DNA of 44,652 nt from CAYRVF01 sp964427535 (GCA_964427535.1 CAYRVF010000023.1:1-44652), one strand, 5' to 3'; positions 1 to 8,851 are shown, counted from the first letter of the stretch. Notes: generated from the letters alone by a model not told the origin. Numbers and translations: made by a program.

Positions 1-2152
1 TCTGTCCGGTGGCGAGGTCGTCCTGCGCGCCGATGCGGGTGAAGATGCGGTCCACCACGCCGATACGGGCGGCCTCGGCGGGGACGAACGAGCCAATCTG
101 CGCCATCAGTGTGATGAGTGCCACCTGCCGCAGGTATGTCGACTTGCCCGCCATGTTGGGTCCGGTCAGCAGCAGCACCTGCGCGTCACTGGTGGAGAGC
201 TGGGTGTCGTTGGGCACGAACGGCACATCGCGCTGGCTCATCTCCACGACTGGATGCCGCCCGGCGACGATGTGGATCGTGTCGCCGTCGTCCAGCTCGG
301 GACGGCAGTAGCCTTGCTCCGAGGCCACCTCGGCCAGGGCGAGGTACACATCCAGCTCGGCGAGCGCGCGGGCAGTGCGCAGCACACCGTCTGCCCACTG
401 CGACGCGATCTCAGTGCGTAGCGCGGAGAACAGCTCTTGCTCCAGCTTGACGCTCTTCTCCTGCGCGTTCAGGATCAACGCCTCGTACTCTTTCAGCTCG
501 GGCGTGATGAAGCGCTCGCCGGTCGTGAGCGTCTGCTTGCGGATGTAGTCCTCCGGCACGCGGGTGAGCTGCGAGTTCGTCACCTCCAGGTAGTAGCCGA
601 ACACCTTGTTGTAGCCGACCTTGAGGTTGGCGATGCCGCTGCGCTCGCGTTCCTTGCGCTCCATGTCGCTGACCCACTGGCGGGCGTTGCGCGACGCCGA
701 GAGCAGCTGATCGAGCTCGTCGGAGTACCCGGCGCGGATGAAGCCGCCGTCGGAAAGCGTGAGCGGCGGCTCGTCCACCAGCGCGCGCTCGATCAGGTGC
801 CGAAGCTCAGGCAGCGGCTCGATGGCGGCGAGCGCGGCGGCGAGCCCAGCAGGCGCATCCGTCACACTCTGCGCCAGCTCCTCCACCGCGCGCAGACCGC
901 TGGCGAAGGCGACCAGATCTCGGGGTAGAGCAATGCGCTGCAGCACGCGGTTGATGAGTCGTTCGAGGTCGCCAACGTGTGTCAAGGCAGGCGCGAGGCG
1001 CGCGCGCAACAGCACCGCGTCCACCGCCGCCGCGATGGCGTCCTGCCGCTCGCGCAGGCGCCCGAGATCGAGCAGCGGCTCGCCCAGCCAGCGGCGCAGC
1101 AGCCGTCCCCCCATCGGCGTGTGCGTGCGGTCGAGCACCCACAGCAGCGAGCCTTTCACGCCGCCCCCGCGCCCGCTCTCGAAGAGCTCCAGATTGCGCC
1201 GGGTGTGCGAGTCGAGCGTCATGAAGCCGGTCGTGCTGTACGTTTCGAGCGCGGTGAACTGCGAGAGCGCGTCGCGCTGTGTCTCGCGCAGATAGGCGAC
1301 GACGGCTCCGGCGGCGCGTATCGCCAGCGGCAGGTGCTCGCACCCGTAGGCCTCCAGCGTGGCGACGTCGAACTGTTCGAGCAGGCGCTGGCGGGCGGTG
1401 TCTTCGCGGAAGGCGCGCGGCTCGTACGCCGTGACCACCGTCTGCGCGCGTGGGTCGAGCGCGGTCAGGCGGGCGGCAAGCTCGTCGCGCGGGCTCTCGC
1501 CGTCGTCGTCGGCCACATCCGTGAGGGGACCGCGTAGAGTGCGATGGGGATGCGAAGGAACCGCCTCGATCAGCACCTCGGCGGGCTGCACACGCGCCAG
1601 CTCCTGCAGCAGCGCCGTCTCGGGTTGCGGTGAGGCGAACTGGGTGCAGGCAAACTCGCCGGTCGTCACATCGGCGAAGGCCAAGCCGACCGCGTCGCGT
1701 CCGAGCACCGCCGCCGCGAGGTAGTTGTTGCGCTTGGCGGCGAGCATCGCGGGATCGACGACTGTGCCAGGCGTGACGACGCGCACGACCTCGCGCTCCA
1801 CCAACCCACGCGAGGCGGCGGGGTCGCTCATCTGCTCGCAGACCGCGACGCGATAGCCCTTGCCGATCAGCCGCGCGATGTAGCCGTCAGCGGCGTGGTG
1901 CGGGACGCCGGCCATCGGTGAGATGTGCCCGCGGCCGAAGTCGCGCCGGGTGAGCGTCAGCTCCAGCTCGCGCGCTACTAGCTCGGCGTCCTCGTCGAAC
2001 ATCTCGTAGAAGTCGCCCATGCGAAAGAAGAGCACCGCGTCGGGGTATTGCCGCTTGACGGAGAGATACTGCTCGCGCACGGGGCTGTGCTCGCGGACTT
2101 CCTGGCGCTGCTGGACGGACACGGCGTACCTCGATGTTGAATTCTGGGCCAT
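1..2152 (-). CDS. mutS: DNA mismatch repair ATPase MutS (3' end cut off)
   Basis: MutS binds mismatched or looped DNA and starts mismatch repair in an ATP-driven way. The reading frame starts at the ATG at 2152 with protein MAQNSTSRYAV and runs off the window edge, giving about 717 residues of a protein usually 850-900 long. Visible are the mismatch-binding domain I with the FFRMGDFYEMF motif (the Phe-x-Glu region that stacks on the mismatch) and PMAGVPHHA, the connector, the lever/clamp helices, and the ATPase start with Walker A GPNMAGKST followed by RIGAQDDLATGQ, which leads into the ABC signature. Walker B and the helix-turn-helix lie outside the window. It is read away from the hydrolase gene at 2521, so the 368-bp gap between them should hold divergent promoters. 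Confidence 0.97.
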   Translation of the reverse strand, partial: MAQNSTSRYAVSVQQRQEVREHSPVREQYLSVKRQYPDAVLFFRMGDFYEMFDEDAELVARELELTLTRRDFGRGHISPMAGVPHHAADGYIARLIGKGYRVAVCEQMSDPAASRGLVEREVVRVVTPGTVVDPAMLAAKRNNYLAAAVLGRDAVGLAFADVTTGEFACTQFASPQPETALLQELARVQPAEVLIEAVPSHPHRTLRGPLTDVADDDGESPRDELAARLTALDPRAQTVVTAYEPRAFREDTARQRLLEQFDVATLEAYGCEHLPLAIRAAGAVVAYLRETQRDALSQFTALETYSTTGFMTLDSHTRRNLELFESGRGGGVKGSLLWVLDRTHTPMGGRLLRRWLGEPLLDLGRLRERQDAIAAAVDAVLLRARLAPALTHVGDLERLINRVLQRIALPRDLVAFASGLRAVEELAQSVTDAPAGLAAALAAIEPLPELRHLIERALVDEPPLTLSDGGFIRAGYSDELDQLLSASRNARQWVSDMERKERERSGIANLKVGYNKVFGYYLEVTNSQLTRVPEDYIRKQTLTTGERFITPELKEYEALILNAQEKSVKLEQELFSALRTEIASQWADGVLRTARALAELDVYLALAEVASEQGYCRPELDDGDTIHIVAGRHPVVEMSQRDVPFVPNDTQLSTSDAQVLLLTGPNMAGKSTYLRQVALITLMAQIGSFVPAEAARIGVVDRIFTRIGAQDDLATGQ

Positions 2153-2520
2153 TGCGGCCTCTGTCGAGCAGGTATTTTCCTACGCAGAGACGTTTCTGGC
2201 AAGCGCGGAGTCAATATCCCCGCCGAGTGGGGGAGCGACACCGCCAGGCAAGGCCAACTACGCGCATTGAGCGATTCGCGGCATTAGGCATCAGTGCCGC
2301 GTCGTAACAGGTGTGACGTTTCCGATTCGCCGATATGCGTTCGGGATGCTGTGCGAGCAGTCGACATCGTGCTTGCGGCGGCTCCTCCCGCTTGCTCCAT
2401 GTCTAGTCGGCACCTAGGTTGCTCGGTAGAGCGGACTCTATTGTGCTGCCAGAACACTCGCGGGAGGTCCATTGTGTCTATCGTGATCTGACCTCACGGT
2501 GCTTAGGAAGGAGACTCCAG
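2153..2520. other. Divergent intergenic region, mutS / hydrolase
   Basis: This 368-bp stretch separates two divergently read genes. Apart from the AGGAAGGAG ribosome site of the downstream gene at about 2505-2516 I see no ORF with a plausible start, no strong hairpin and no clear -35/-10 pair. Confidence 0.5.
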
Positions 2521-3351
2521 ATGCCCTACGTCAAGGTCGGTGAGGAGAATTCCGGTGCCATCGAGCTCTACTACGAAGACCACGGCTCAGGGCGGCCGGT
2601 CGTCCTGATTCATGGCTACCCTCTCAGCAGCCGTGCTTGGGACAAGCAGGTCCCCGTGCTGCTGGAGAATGGGTACCGGGTGATCGCCTACGACCGGCGC
2701 GGTTTTGGCAAGTCCAGCCAGCCGACGACCGGATATGATTACGACACCTTTGCCAACGACCTTCGCATGCTCATGGAAACTCTGAACCTACACGACGCCA
2801 CTCTGGTTGGTCACTCGATGGGCACTGGCGAGGTAACCCGCTACCTGGGCCGGTTTGGGTCGGGGCTGGTCGCCAAGGGGGTGCTGATCTCCCCGATTCC
2901 ACCGTTCCTCCTGCATACGCCCGACAATCCGGACGGCCTGCCGGGGAGCCTGTTCGAGGGGTTTATGCAGTCCGCCAGACAGGACGCCCCGGCATGGATG
3001 AAGGGTTTCCTGGATAACTTCTACAATATCGACAAATTCCGCGGCACGCTGGTCAGCGACCAGGCATACCAGGCCAGTTGGAACATCGCCGCGAGCGCCT
3101 CGGCCACCGCCGCGGTAGCCTGCGTTCCGACGTGGGAGACTGACTTCCGCGCCGATCTGCCGAAGATCGACGTGCCGATGCTGGTCATCCAGGGCGATGA
3201 CGACCGCGTGTTGCCCTTCCCGAAGACAGGTGAACGGCTGCCCGGCATGATCAAAGACGTGCAACTGGTGGCCATCCAGGGCGGCCCGCACGCCATCGCC
3301 TGGACCCACGCAGAGCAGGTCAACAGCGCCTTGGTAAAGTTCATGGGCTGA
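2521..3351 (+). CDS. Alpha/beta hydrolase, non-heme chloroperoxidase/esterase type
   Basis: The protein is 276 residues. It has the alpha/beta-hydrolase oxyanion motif HGYPLSS (31-37), the nucleophile elbow GHSMG with Ser99, an acid in GDDDRVLP (Asp227/228) and the catalytic His257 in GGPHAIAW. This pattern is that of the arylesterase / cofactor-free haloperoxidase branch; the true substrate cannot be read from sequence. I start at 2521 rather than at an upstream in-frame codon because AGGAAGGAG stands just before this ATG and the family begins here. There is no signal peptide, so it is cytoplasmic. A perfect 16-bp inverted repeat 40 bp past the stop may end its transcript. Confidence 0.93.
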   Translation: MPYVKVGEENSGAIELYYEDHGSGRPVVLIHGYPLSSRAWDKQVPVLLENGYRVIAYDRRGFGKSSQPTTGYDYDTFANDLRMLMETLNLHDATLVGHSMGTGEVTRYLGRFGSGLVAKGVLISPIPPFLLHTPDNPDGLPGSLFEGFMQSARQDAPAWMKGFLDNFYNIDKFRGTLVSDQAYQASWNIAASASATAAVACVPTWETDFRADLPKIDVPMLVIQGDDDRVLPFPKTGERLPGMIKDVQLVAIQGGPHAIAWTHAEQVNSALVKFMG

Positions 3352-3707
3352 AGTCGTGCCGCCTGACACGAAAAGAGCGCCCTTCACGTGCGTGGCAGTG
3401 AACCCTGGCGCTATCCTCGGCCAGGGTTCACTGCCGACGCGAAGCATGTCGACCGGTTGGGGTACCAACTGTGCTGTGAGCCGCGCCCGCTCGCCCACCT
3501 TCTGTATGCCAATACCGCGTGTCTGACGAATGGGAGGAAGAGAGCGGCACTCGTCCTTGGGGAGGGTGCACGAGGAGCACCCGACGCCAGGATGCGAGGA
3601 ATTGACGGAGGCGGCGTGGGCGGCTCGTGCATGCACCGGTGCTGCCGACAACGGGGCACGGGAGTCAGCGGGAACACAGTCAGCGGGAACGTGCAAAGGA
3701 GGAGACC
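3352..3707. other. Intergenic region
   Basis: Apart from the perfect hairpin at 3394-3435 and the GGAGGAG ribosome site of the next gene, I see nothing convincing in this 356-bp stretch. Long frames on the minus strand here are antisense to the neighbouring genes. Confidence 0.5.
3394..3435 (+). terminator. Perfect 16-bp stem, probable terminator of the hydrolase gene
   Basis: Left arm GGCAGTGAACCCTGGC (3394-3409) and right arm GCCAGGGTTCACTGCC (3420-3435) are fully complementary around a 10-nt loop. There is no T-run afterwards, so it is either an L-shaped terminator or an mRNA 3'-end stabiliser. Confidence 0.5.
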
Positions 3708-4151
3708 GTGGCGACGAATGCGGAAGAACGCAACAAGGAGCTCATGCAGACCCTGGTCGACGCCTGGAACGCTCAGGATCTCGAGACTTTCGCCCAGCTC
3801 CACAAGGCGGTCGTCATCGTCAGGTGGCCCGGCCAGCCTCCCACGCACGGGGTGGACAATCACCGCGTCGAGGCCATCGAGTTCTTCAAGACCTTTCCCG
3901 ATGAGCACCTCGACAACCGGCCCTACAAAGTCTTGATTGCCTCGGGTGACTGGACGTGCTCCGTGGCCCACTTCACTGGGACCATGACCGGCCCGATGCG
4001 CGGGGCCGACGGCAAAGAGATCCCACCCACCGGCAAGCGGTTCGACATCGACTTCTGCACGGTCGCCCGCTGGGACAACGAGCAGATCGTCGAGGAGAAC
4101 CTCTTCTACGACCTCGTGACGTTCCTGCGCCAGATCGGCCTCTCCGCCTGA
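3708..4151 (+). CDS. SnoaL-like / ester-cyclase family protein
   Basis: The protein has 147 residues from the GTG at 3708, which is preceded by GGAGGAG. It fits the small SnoaL-like (NTF2-fold) family: an N-terminal helix with TLVDAWNAQDLETF, a middle stretch with the FFKTFPDEH pattern, and a C-terminal strand pair around FDIDFCTVARWDNEQIVEE. Members are single-domain barrels that hold a small hydrophobic ligand; many have no known reaction, so no substrate is assigned. An upstream in-frame start at 3627 lacks a ribosome site. It follows the hydrolase on the same strand, but the hairpin between them argues for separate transcripts. Confidence 0.82.
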   Translation: MATNAEERNKELMQTLVDAWNAQDLETFAQLHKAVVIVRWPGQPPTHGVDNHRVEAIEFFKTFPDEHLDNRPYKVLIASGDWTCSVAHFTGTMTGPMRGADGKEIPPTGKRFDIDFCTVARWDNEQIVEENLFYDLVTFLRQIGLSA

Positions 4152-4204
4152 TGGACGCGGCTCCATCGTCGGGTGACGCTGTCGCCTGGCATCCCTTCCT
4201 GTGC

Positions 4205-4476
4205 AATGAGGCGTTCCGCGCTGTCGGCGGCTCTTGCGGCAGCGGCACATCCCGCATACCATCCCCGAGCGCCGCGACCAGCGGGCACGTCGCGTCTCCC
4301 GACCGGGGCGCCCGCTCGCCTTCAACCGGGCGATCTCTGCCCGCCGTAACGTGGTCGAGTGCTGCGTCAATCGCCTCAAGCAGTGGCGCAGGCTCGCCAC
4401 CCGCTCCGAGAAGCGCGCGGTCACCTATCGGGCGATGGTCGTCGTCGCCTCCATTGCCATCTTGCTCCAACTGTGA
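4205..4476 (+). pseudogene. IS5-type transposase, 3' remnant
   Basis: A frame at 4234-4476 reads RQRHIPHTIPERRDQ, then GRPLAF, RRNVVE, NRLKQWRRLATRSEKRAV and a hydrophobic tail. This is the conserved C-terminal end of IS5-group DDE transposases, including the final catalytic Glu region (NVVE). The matching piece just upstream, NEAFRAV, sits in another frame at about 4205-4228, so there is at least one frameshift. The N-terminal DDE parts are absent. It is a decayed insertion-sequence fragment; I cannot define terminal inverted repeats. Confidence 0.72.
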
Positions 4477-4641
4477 TGCGCCAGACAGACCCTAGAGCGA
4501 AACGACGTGCGCCGGTAAATGCGCATAATGTGCTTGCGTGCGGCGATACCACCACACTTCACGCACTTTTCCATGATATCGTGTGCAGGCGTTGCAGGTG
4601 ACGCTTATGCAGCATCGGGTCATTCTGTCGAGGATACGGGC

Positions 4642-4911
4642 ATGTGTCGAAACATCAAGCCGCTCTTCAACTTTGAACCTCCCGCGACCGAGGACGAGGT
4701 GCGTGCGGCCGCGGTGCAGTTTGTGCGCAAGATTAGTGGCTTCAACACGCCTTCACGAGCCAACGAAGCAGCGTTCAATGCCGCCGTCGACGCGATAACC
4801 GCCACCTCGCGACAGCTTCTCAGCTCGCTTGAGACGAACGCGACGCCGAAGAATCGCGCTGAAGAAGCCGCGAAAGCGCGCGCACGCTCTGCCCAGCGAT
4901 TCGCGAACTGA
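4642..4911 (+). CDS. DUF2277 family protein
   Basis: A small protein of 89 residues starting MCRNIKPLFNFEPPATEDEV, the very conserved opening of the DUF2277 family, followed by AAAVQFVRKISGFNTPS and an alanine/arginine-rich helical tail. Members are short soluble proteins of unknown function found in actinobacteria, Chloroflexota and proteobacteria. I use the ATG at 4642 because the family begins at the MCRNIK motif; the frame stays open upstream to 4519 but that extension is not family-like. No partner gene is evident. Confidence 0.88.
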   Translation: MCRNIKPLFNFEPPATEDEVRAAAVQFVRKISGFNTPSRANEAAFNAAVDAITATSRQLLSSLETNATPKNRAEEAAKARARSAQRFAN

Positions 4912-5136
4912 CGGTCACTCTGCTCTCTCCAGCGGGCGCTCGTCGTCTGGTGGATGGACTGACGGCGTTCGTGCCCAAGCGTATCCGAGTTGCCGCCGCC
5001 GACCAAGGTATCGAGCTGGCCGCTACCGTCAGACGATCGTAGCACATGGGATAGCGCCTGGGCGTGAAACGTGCAAGCACACCGTCGATATGTGCGAGGC
5101 TGATGTATAGTCTCGGAGAAAAGGTATTCTCATCCG

Positions 5137-6120
5137 ATGAGTGACACGTCCCTCCCGACACAACCGACCGTAGACGACATAAGCGCTGATGACTCCCGCA
5201 GTCATCCCGACGCATCCAACCAATCCGCGCCCACGCTCGACCTGACGGATATCGGCACGCTGCGCCGCCTGCTCTCAAAGCACGGCCTGGAGCCGAACAA
5301 ATCCTTCGGACAGAACTTCCTGCTGAGTCGACGCGCGCTGCGGGCGATTCTGCAGGCCGCCGACCTGCACCCCGATGAGTCGGTGCTGGAGGTCGGCGCG
5401 GGCACGGGTCTGCTCACGATCGAGCTGGCACAGCGCGCGCGCCGCGTCGTCGCCGTCGAGCTGGACCGCGCCATTCTGCCGCTGCTGCGCGAGACGACGG
5501 CGCCCTATCCCAACGTCGAGATTCTGCCGCGCGACGTGCTCACGGTCCAGCCCGAAGAGGTGTTCGGCGAGACGCCCTACAAGGTGGTCGCCAACCTGCC
5601 GTACTACATCACCTCGCTGATTCTGCGACACCTGCTGGAAGCCGCGAATCCACCCCGGCGGCTCGTCGTGATGGTGCAGCGCGAGGTCGCCGAACGCATG
5701 ATCGCCGGTCCGGGCGACCTCAGCCTGCTCGGGTTGAGCGTCCAGTTCTTTGGGCGGCCCGAGATCGTCGCGTACGTGCCGCCGGGCGCGTTCTATCCGC
5801 CGCCGAAAGTCGAGTCCGCCGTCGTGCGCATCGACGTGTACCCCGAGCCGCTGCTTCCACCCGAGGAGCGAAACGCCTTTTTTGGCATCGCACATGCAGG
5901 TTTCGCCGAGAAGCGCAAGCAGATCCATAACAGTCTGGCACGCAACCTCCACGTGTCGCGCGAGGAGGTTGCGGAGTGGCTGGCCGAGGCGAACATCGAC
6001 CCGATGCGCCGCCCGCAGACGCTCAGTCTGGACGAGTGGCTCGCGCTCACGCGGATCGCTGCAGCTCACGAAGTGGAGGTCACGCCCGAGGACGCCGAGG
6101 CCGAGGTTGGCGAGCTGTAG
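5137..6120 (+). CDS. rsmA: 16S rRNA (adenine1518/1519-N6)-dimethyltransferase
   Basis: RsmA (KsgA) dimethylates two adjacent adenines in helix 45 of 16S rRNA late in small-subunit assembly, using S-adenosylmethionine. The protein has 327 residues. Seen are the family entry motif KSFGQNFL (55-62), the SAM-binding EVGAGTGLLT (85-94), the acidic VELD, and the catalytic NLPYYIT (motif IV), then PPPKVESAVVR and the KRKQIHNSL region of the C-terminal domain. The first 35 residues are a polar extension not typical of the family, so a later start near the TLRRLL segment is possible. FtsB-like and MBL genes follow on the same strand, with a pair of inverted repeats between rsmA and ftsB. Confidence 0.96.
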   Translation: MSDTSLPTQPTVDDISADDSRSHPDASNQSAPTLDLTDIGTLRRLLSKHGLEPNKSFGQNFLLSRRALRAILQAADLHPDESVLEVGAGTGLLTIELAQRARRVVAVELDRAILPLLRETTAPYPNVEILPRDVLTVQPEEVFGETPYKVVANLPYYITSLILRHLLEAANPPRRLVVMVQREVAERMIAGPGDLSLLGLSVQFFGRPEIVAYVPPGAFYPPPKVESAVVRIDVYPEPLLPPEERNAFFGIAHAGFAEKRKQIHNSLARNLHVSREEVAEWLAEANIDPMRRPQTLSLDEWLALTRIAAAHEVEVTPEDAEAEVGEL

Positions 6121-6160
6121 GGAGCCTCATCCCGCGCGGCCTCGCTCGTCGTGGACGAGA

Positions 6161-6200
6161 GAACCTAACCCCCGACCCCCTTCCCTTGCGGGAAGGGGCA
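6161..6200 (+). repeat. C-rich palindromic repeat, copy A (plus orientation)
   Basis: It reads GAACCTAACCCCCGACCCCC then the palindromic foot CTTCCCTTGCGGGAAGGGG. The foot can fold as a strong hairpin 40-80 bp after the rsmA stop. It faces copy B at 6321-6364 as an inverted pair. Confidence 0.8.
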
Positions 6201-6320
6201 CTGAGGTGGGCAGCAGTGGCGAGGGGCAAGGTAGGATGTCGTCTGACAGATCCCACTTCCCCTCGCGAGACGCAGCGGGAACTGGACCCTTTACCCTCCA
6301 CAACACATGCTCATAGAGCG

Positions 6321-6364
6321 ACCCCTCCCCTCAAGGGGAGGGGGTAGGGGGAGAGGTTCTGCCC
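6321..6364 (-). repeat. C-rich palindromic repeat, copy B (minus orientation)
   Basis: On the minus strand it reads GGGCAGAACCTCTCCCCCTA, then CCCCCTCCCCTTGAGGGGAGGGG. It is inverted relative to copy A, with about 120 bp of unrecognised sequence between them. Confidence 0.8.
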
Positions 6365-6408
6365 GGCCGTGTAGCCAGGGTCCTGGCGTGAGGTGGAAGG
6401 GGTGGCGT

Positions 6409-6735
6409 ATGCTGGAAGCAGAACAGTCGTGGAGCATCTCTACCGGGCTAGCACGCACGCGGAAGTCGCCGCGACTGCTGCGGCGCACGGCGCGCTGGGC
6501 GACGCTGGCCGTCTGCGCTGCGCTGCTGCTGGGGACCGTGGGCGAGATGTGGGCGCGGGTCGGCATCGAGCGGCAGGTGCATGCGGTGCAGCAGCAGAAC
6601 GACTCACTCCAACGGGATGTCTCCACCACACAGGCAGACCTGCGCTCCGCTCAATCGCCATCCACCATCGAGCGGGAAGCGCGGTCGTGGGGATATGCGC
6701 GGCCGGGTGAGGTTCCCGTCGTCGTCACCCCCTAG
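6409..6735 (+). CDS. FtsB/DivIC-like septum formation protein
   Basis: A 108-residue bitopic membrane protein. After about 35 cytoplasmic residues rich in Arg comes one membrane helix (WATLAVCAALLLGTVGEMW, about 37-55), then a coiled coil (VHAVQQQNDSLQRDVSTTQADL) and the conserved end EREARSWGYARPGEVPVVV. This is the FtsB/DivIC layout, in which the periplasm-facing coiled coil joins FtsL and FtsQ in the divisome. The ATG at 6409 follows GGTGGAAGGGG; the longer frame from 6307 is only repeat B being read through. It lies 47 bp before the MBL-fold gene and probably shares its transcript. Confidence 0.85.
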   Translation: MLEAEQSWSISTGLARTRKSPRLLRRTARWATLAVCAALLLGTVGEMWARVGIERQVHAVQQQNDSLQRDVSTTQADLRSAQSPSTIEREARSWGYARPGEVPVVVTP

Positions 6736-6782
6736 CGGGACGGGAGTGGGTCCATCCGCCGGTGGACTCTGAAGGAGGGCGT

Positions 6783-7844
6783 GTGCAACGGCAGACAACC
6801 ACCCAAGACGCTGGTTCGGTCTTTCCGCCTAATGACGCGCCCGAGCGTCTGGCGACCGACGTCTGGCGTATTCCGCTGCCGGTGCCCTTCGCGCTGCGGA
6901 TGGTGAACGTGTATCTCGTCGACGGTGGGCCAGGCAATCGGGTCCTCTTCGATGCGGGACTGGGGCTCCCCACCGATGAAGCCGCTTTGCGGGCGGGGCT
7001 CGCCGAGGCGGGCGTCGCGCTCGAAGACATCTCCACGCTGGTGCTGACGCATGCCCACCCCGACCATGTCGGACTCTCGGGAATGATCCACGATGCGTCT
7101 GGCGCGCCGGTCTATATGCTCTCCGGAGAAGACGAGACGCTCTATACCGTGTGGGGCGCGGGTGAGTCTGCCTTCGCCGCCGTGGAGCACATGTACGAGG
7201 AAAACGGCCTGCCTGCGCAGTACCTGCTGGATGCCCAGGCGGGTGTGCGACGGGTGCGACGCATGCCGCGCCTGGCTCCGCGCGAGGTCGTCCAGACGCT
7301 GGCGGATGGCGAGACGTTGCGCCTCGGCGAGCACACCTACTCAGTGGTCTGGACACCAGGCCATGCCGATCACCATATGTGTCTGTTGCGCGATGACGAC
7401 GTGTTCTTCGCCGGGGATCATATTCTGCCGCACATCACGCCGAACATCGGCTGGTATCCTAACGCTCGCCCGGACCCACTCCGCGATTACTACGCCTCGC
7501 TCGCCAGGGTGCGCGACCTTCCGGCGCGGCTGGTGCTGCCGGGACACGGCAGGCCGTTCGCGGGGCTCGCCCAGCGGGTCGATGCGCTGAGGGCCCACAA
7601 TGAGGAACGCGGCCAGCGGGTGCGGGCGTTGCTCGCCGCCTCTCCTTCGGGGATCGACGCCGGCTCCATCGCGGCGGACATCTTCGGCGTGCGGCTGCGC
7701 ACTGGAGACGACTGGCGTTTCGCGCTCGTCGAGACACTCGCGCATCTCGAATACCTCAAACATGACGGCCTCGCCGCTCGCGACGTGCGCGAAGGTCACA
7801 TCCTCTACCGGCCACTCAGCGGCACGGGCGATAGCGCGGCCTAA
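6783..7844 (+). CDS. Metallo-beta-lactamase fold hydrolase, LACTB2-like
   Basis: The protein is about 353 residues from the GTG at 6783, which has GAAGGAGG placed just before it; an earlier in-frame GTG at 6762 overlaps that ribosome site. The zinc motif HAHPDH (His90, His92, Asp94, His95) is followed by TPGHADHHMC, GDHILPHITP and LPGHGRPF, giving the full set of two-metal ligands. The C-terminal 80 residues (hinge, then helices and FALVETLAHLEYLKHDGL) look like the winged-helix cap of the LACTB2/glyoxalase II-like branch. Members cleave thioesters, lactones or RNA; the substrate here is unknown. It is the last gene of a likely rsmA-ftsB-MBL cluster. Confidence 0.9.
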   Translation: MQRQTTTQDAGSVFPPNDAPERLATDVWRIPLPVPFALRMVNVYLVDGGPGNRVLFDAGLGLPTDEAALRAGLAEAGVALEDISTLVLTHAHPDHVGLSGMIHDASGAPVYMLSGEDETLYTVWGAGESAFAAVEHMYEENGLPAQYLLDAQAGVRRVRRMPRLAPREVVQTLADGETLRLGEHTYSVVWTPGHADHHMCLLRDDDVFFAGDHILPHITPNIGWYPNARPDPLRDYYASLARVRDLPARLVLPGHGRPFAGLAQRVDALRAHNEERGQRVRALLAASPSGIDAGSIAADIFGVRLRTGDDWRFALVETLAHLEYLKHDGLAARDVREGHILYRPLSGTGDSAA

Positions 7845-8256
7845 GGATGCGGGCCGCGTATGATGAAAATCGAACACTCTACGGCGATGGGACGATGGCT
7901 AGCAAACGCGCCAGTCGGCATAAAACCAGGGAATATGCGACAAAAGTACCCAGGACATACCTGCTGTTGAGATGGAGAAGATTCTGTCACGTCACGACGC
8001 TCTCTGAGATGCCCCGGGCCTCACGTTTCCTGCGGCGAAGACCAAATAATCGATCATTCTACTAGTGCGCCGGGAGCTATGTCCTGAGCAATTTTTCGCG
8101 GACGGTTGTTGTCACGCCAGACACGTGCTATACTCGCGCCTAGCGAGTGGGTGAGTCGTCGCGCCAGCACGGACCCCTCCGCGTATCAACTGAGAGTAGA
8201 GACGCATGCAACGGGCATGCGTACAAGACTCATTGACCGAGAAGGAGACGACTTCT
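7845..8256. other. Intergenic region before HU
   Basis: The 412-bp stretch is clearly richer in A+T than its surroundings between about 7855 and 8110. I see no supportable ORF. The only assigned element is the promoter at 8106-8134. Confidence 0.5.
8106..8134 (+). promoter_or_regulatory. Probable housekeeping promoter of the HU gene
   Basis: TTGTTG (8106-8111) and TATACT (8129-8134) are separated by 17 bp, a good fit to a sigma-70 type promoter. This gives a 5' leader of about 115 nt before the HU start codon. Confidence 0.5.
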
Positions 8257-8544
8257 ATGCCCGTTGGACGACAGGAACTCATCAAGCGCGTAGCCACCAA
8301 ATCCAACAAGAGCGTCAAAGAGAGCACGGTGTTCGTGAACGCCGCCCTCGACGCCATTCGTGAGGCGCTCGAGACCGGCGATTCCGTTCGCCTCGTGGGC
8401 TTCGGTGTCTTCTCCGTCAAGGACACCGCGCCGAGCGTGCGCGTGAACCCGCAGACCCGCGAGAAGATCAACGTGCCTGCCCGCAAGCGTGTCAAGTTCA
8501 CCCCCGGCAAGGAACTCAACGACGCGGTTGCTGGCGGCCAGTAG
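8257..8544 (+). CDS. HU-family DNA-binding protein
   Basis: A 95-residue histone-like protein that bends and compacts DNA as a dimer. It has the usual N-terminal helices (RQELIKRVATKSNKSVKES), the saddle strand LVGFGVFSVKD and the beta-arm with the DNA-intercalating proline in RVNPQTREKINVPARKRVKFTPGKEL. The ATG at 8257 follows GAAGGAGACGACTTCT. Upstream is a good promoter and downstream a textbook terminator, so it is a single-gene transcript. Standard HU rather than IHF is most likely, from the PQTREKINVPA wording of the arm. Confidence 0.96.
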   Translation: MPVGRQELIKRVATKSNKSVKESTVFVNAALDAIREALETGDSVRLVGFGVFSVKDTAPSVRVNPQTREKINVPARKRVKFTPGKELNDAVAGGQ

Positions 8545-8573
8545 CCGTCATTCCGCGCGAGCGTCTTCTGCGT

Positions 8574-8611
8574 GCCCGGCAGTGTGCTTTGCTGCCGGGC
8601 CGTTGTATTTT
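8574..8611 (+). terminator. Rho-independent terminator of the HU gene
   Basis: GCCCGGCAG (8574-8582) pairs with CTGCCGGGC (8592-8600) around a 9-nt loop and is followed by the T-rich CGTTGTATTTT. Confidence 0.85.
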
Positions 8612-8767
8612 CCACGCCGCGCCATGGCGCACGTCACGTCAGTGTCCGCGCTGAGGCCTGTGCCGCGCTCAGGCTCCCCACCCGCTTGACGCGCTCTCCG
8701 GGCAGGTGGGATACTTCCGGAAGACATCCAGCAGGGAAGCAGTCAGATAGGGATGTCGCCAACACTT

Positions 8768-8851
8768 GGGGCGGTGGTGGAACGGTAGACACAGCGGACT
8801 TAAAATCCGCGGCGGTAATCCCGCGTGCGGGTTCGATTCCCGCCCGCCCTA
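8768..8851 (+). tRNA. tRNA-Leu (anticodon UAA)
   Basis: The cloverleaf folds completely. The acceptor arm is GGGGCGG (8768-8774) with CCGCCCT (8844-8850), closing with a G-U pair. The anticodon arm GCGGA/TCCGC carries loop CTTAAAA with anticodon TAA at 8801-8803. A long class II variable arm contains a short stem, and the T arm GCGGG-TTCGATT-CCCGC is standard. The discriminator is A, as leucine tRNAs require. The 3' CCA is not encoded. It reads UUA (and UUG by wobble), rare codons in such a GC-rich genome. Confidence 0.96.
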
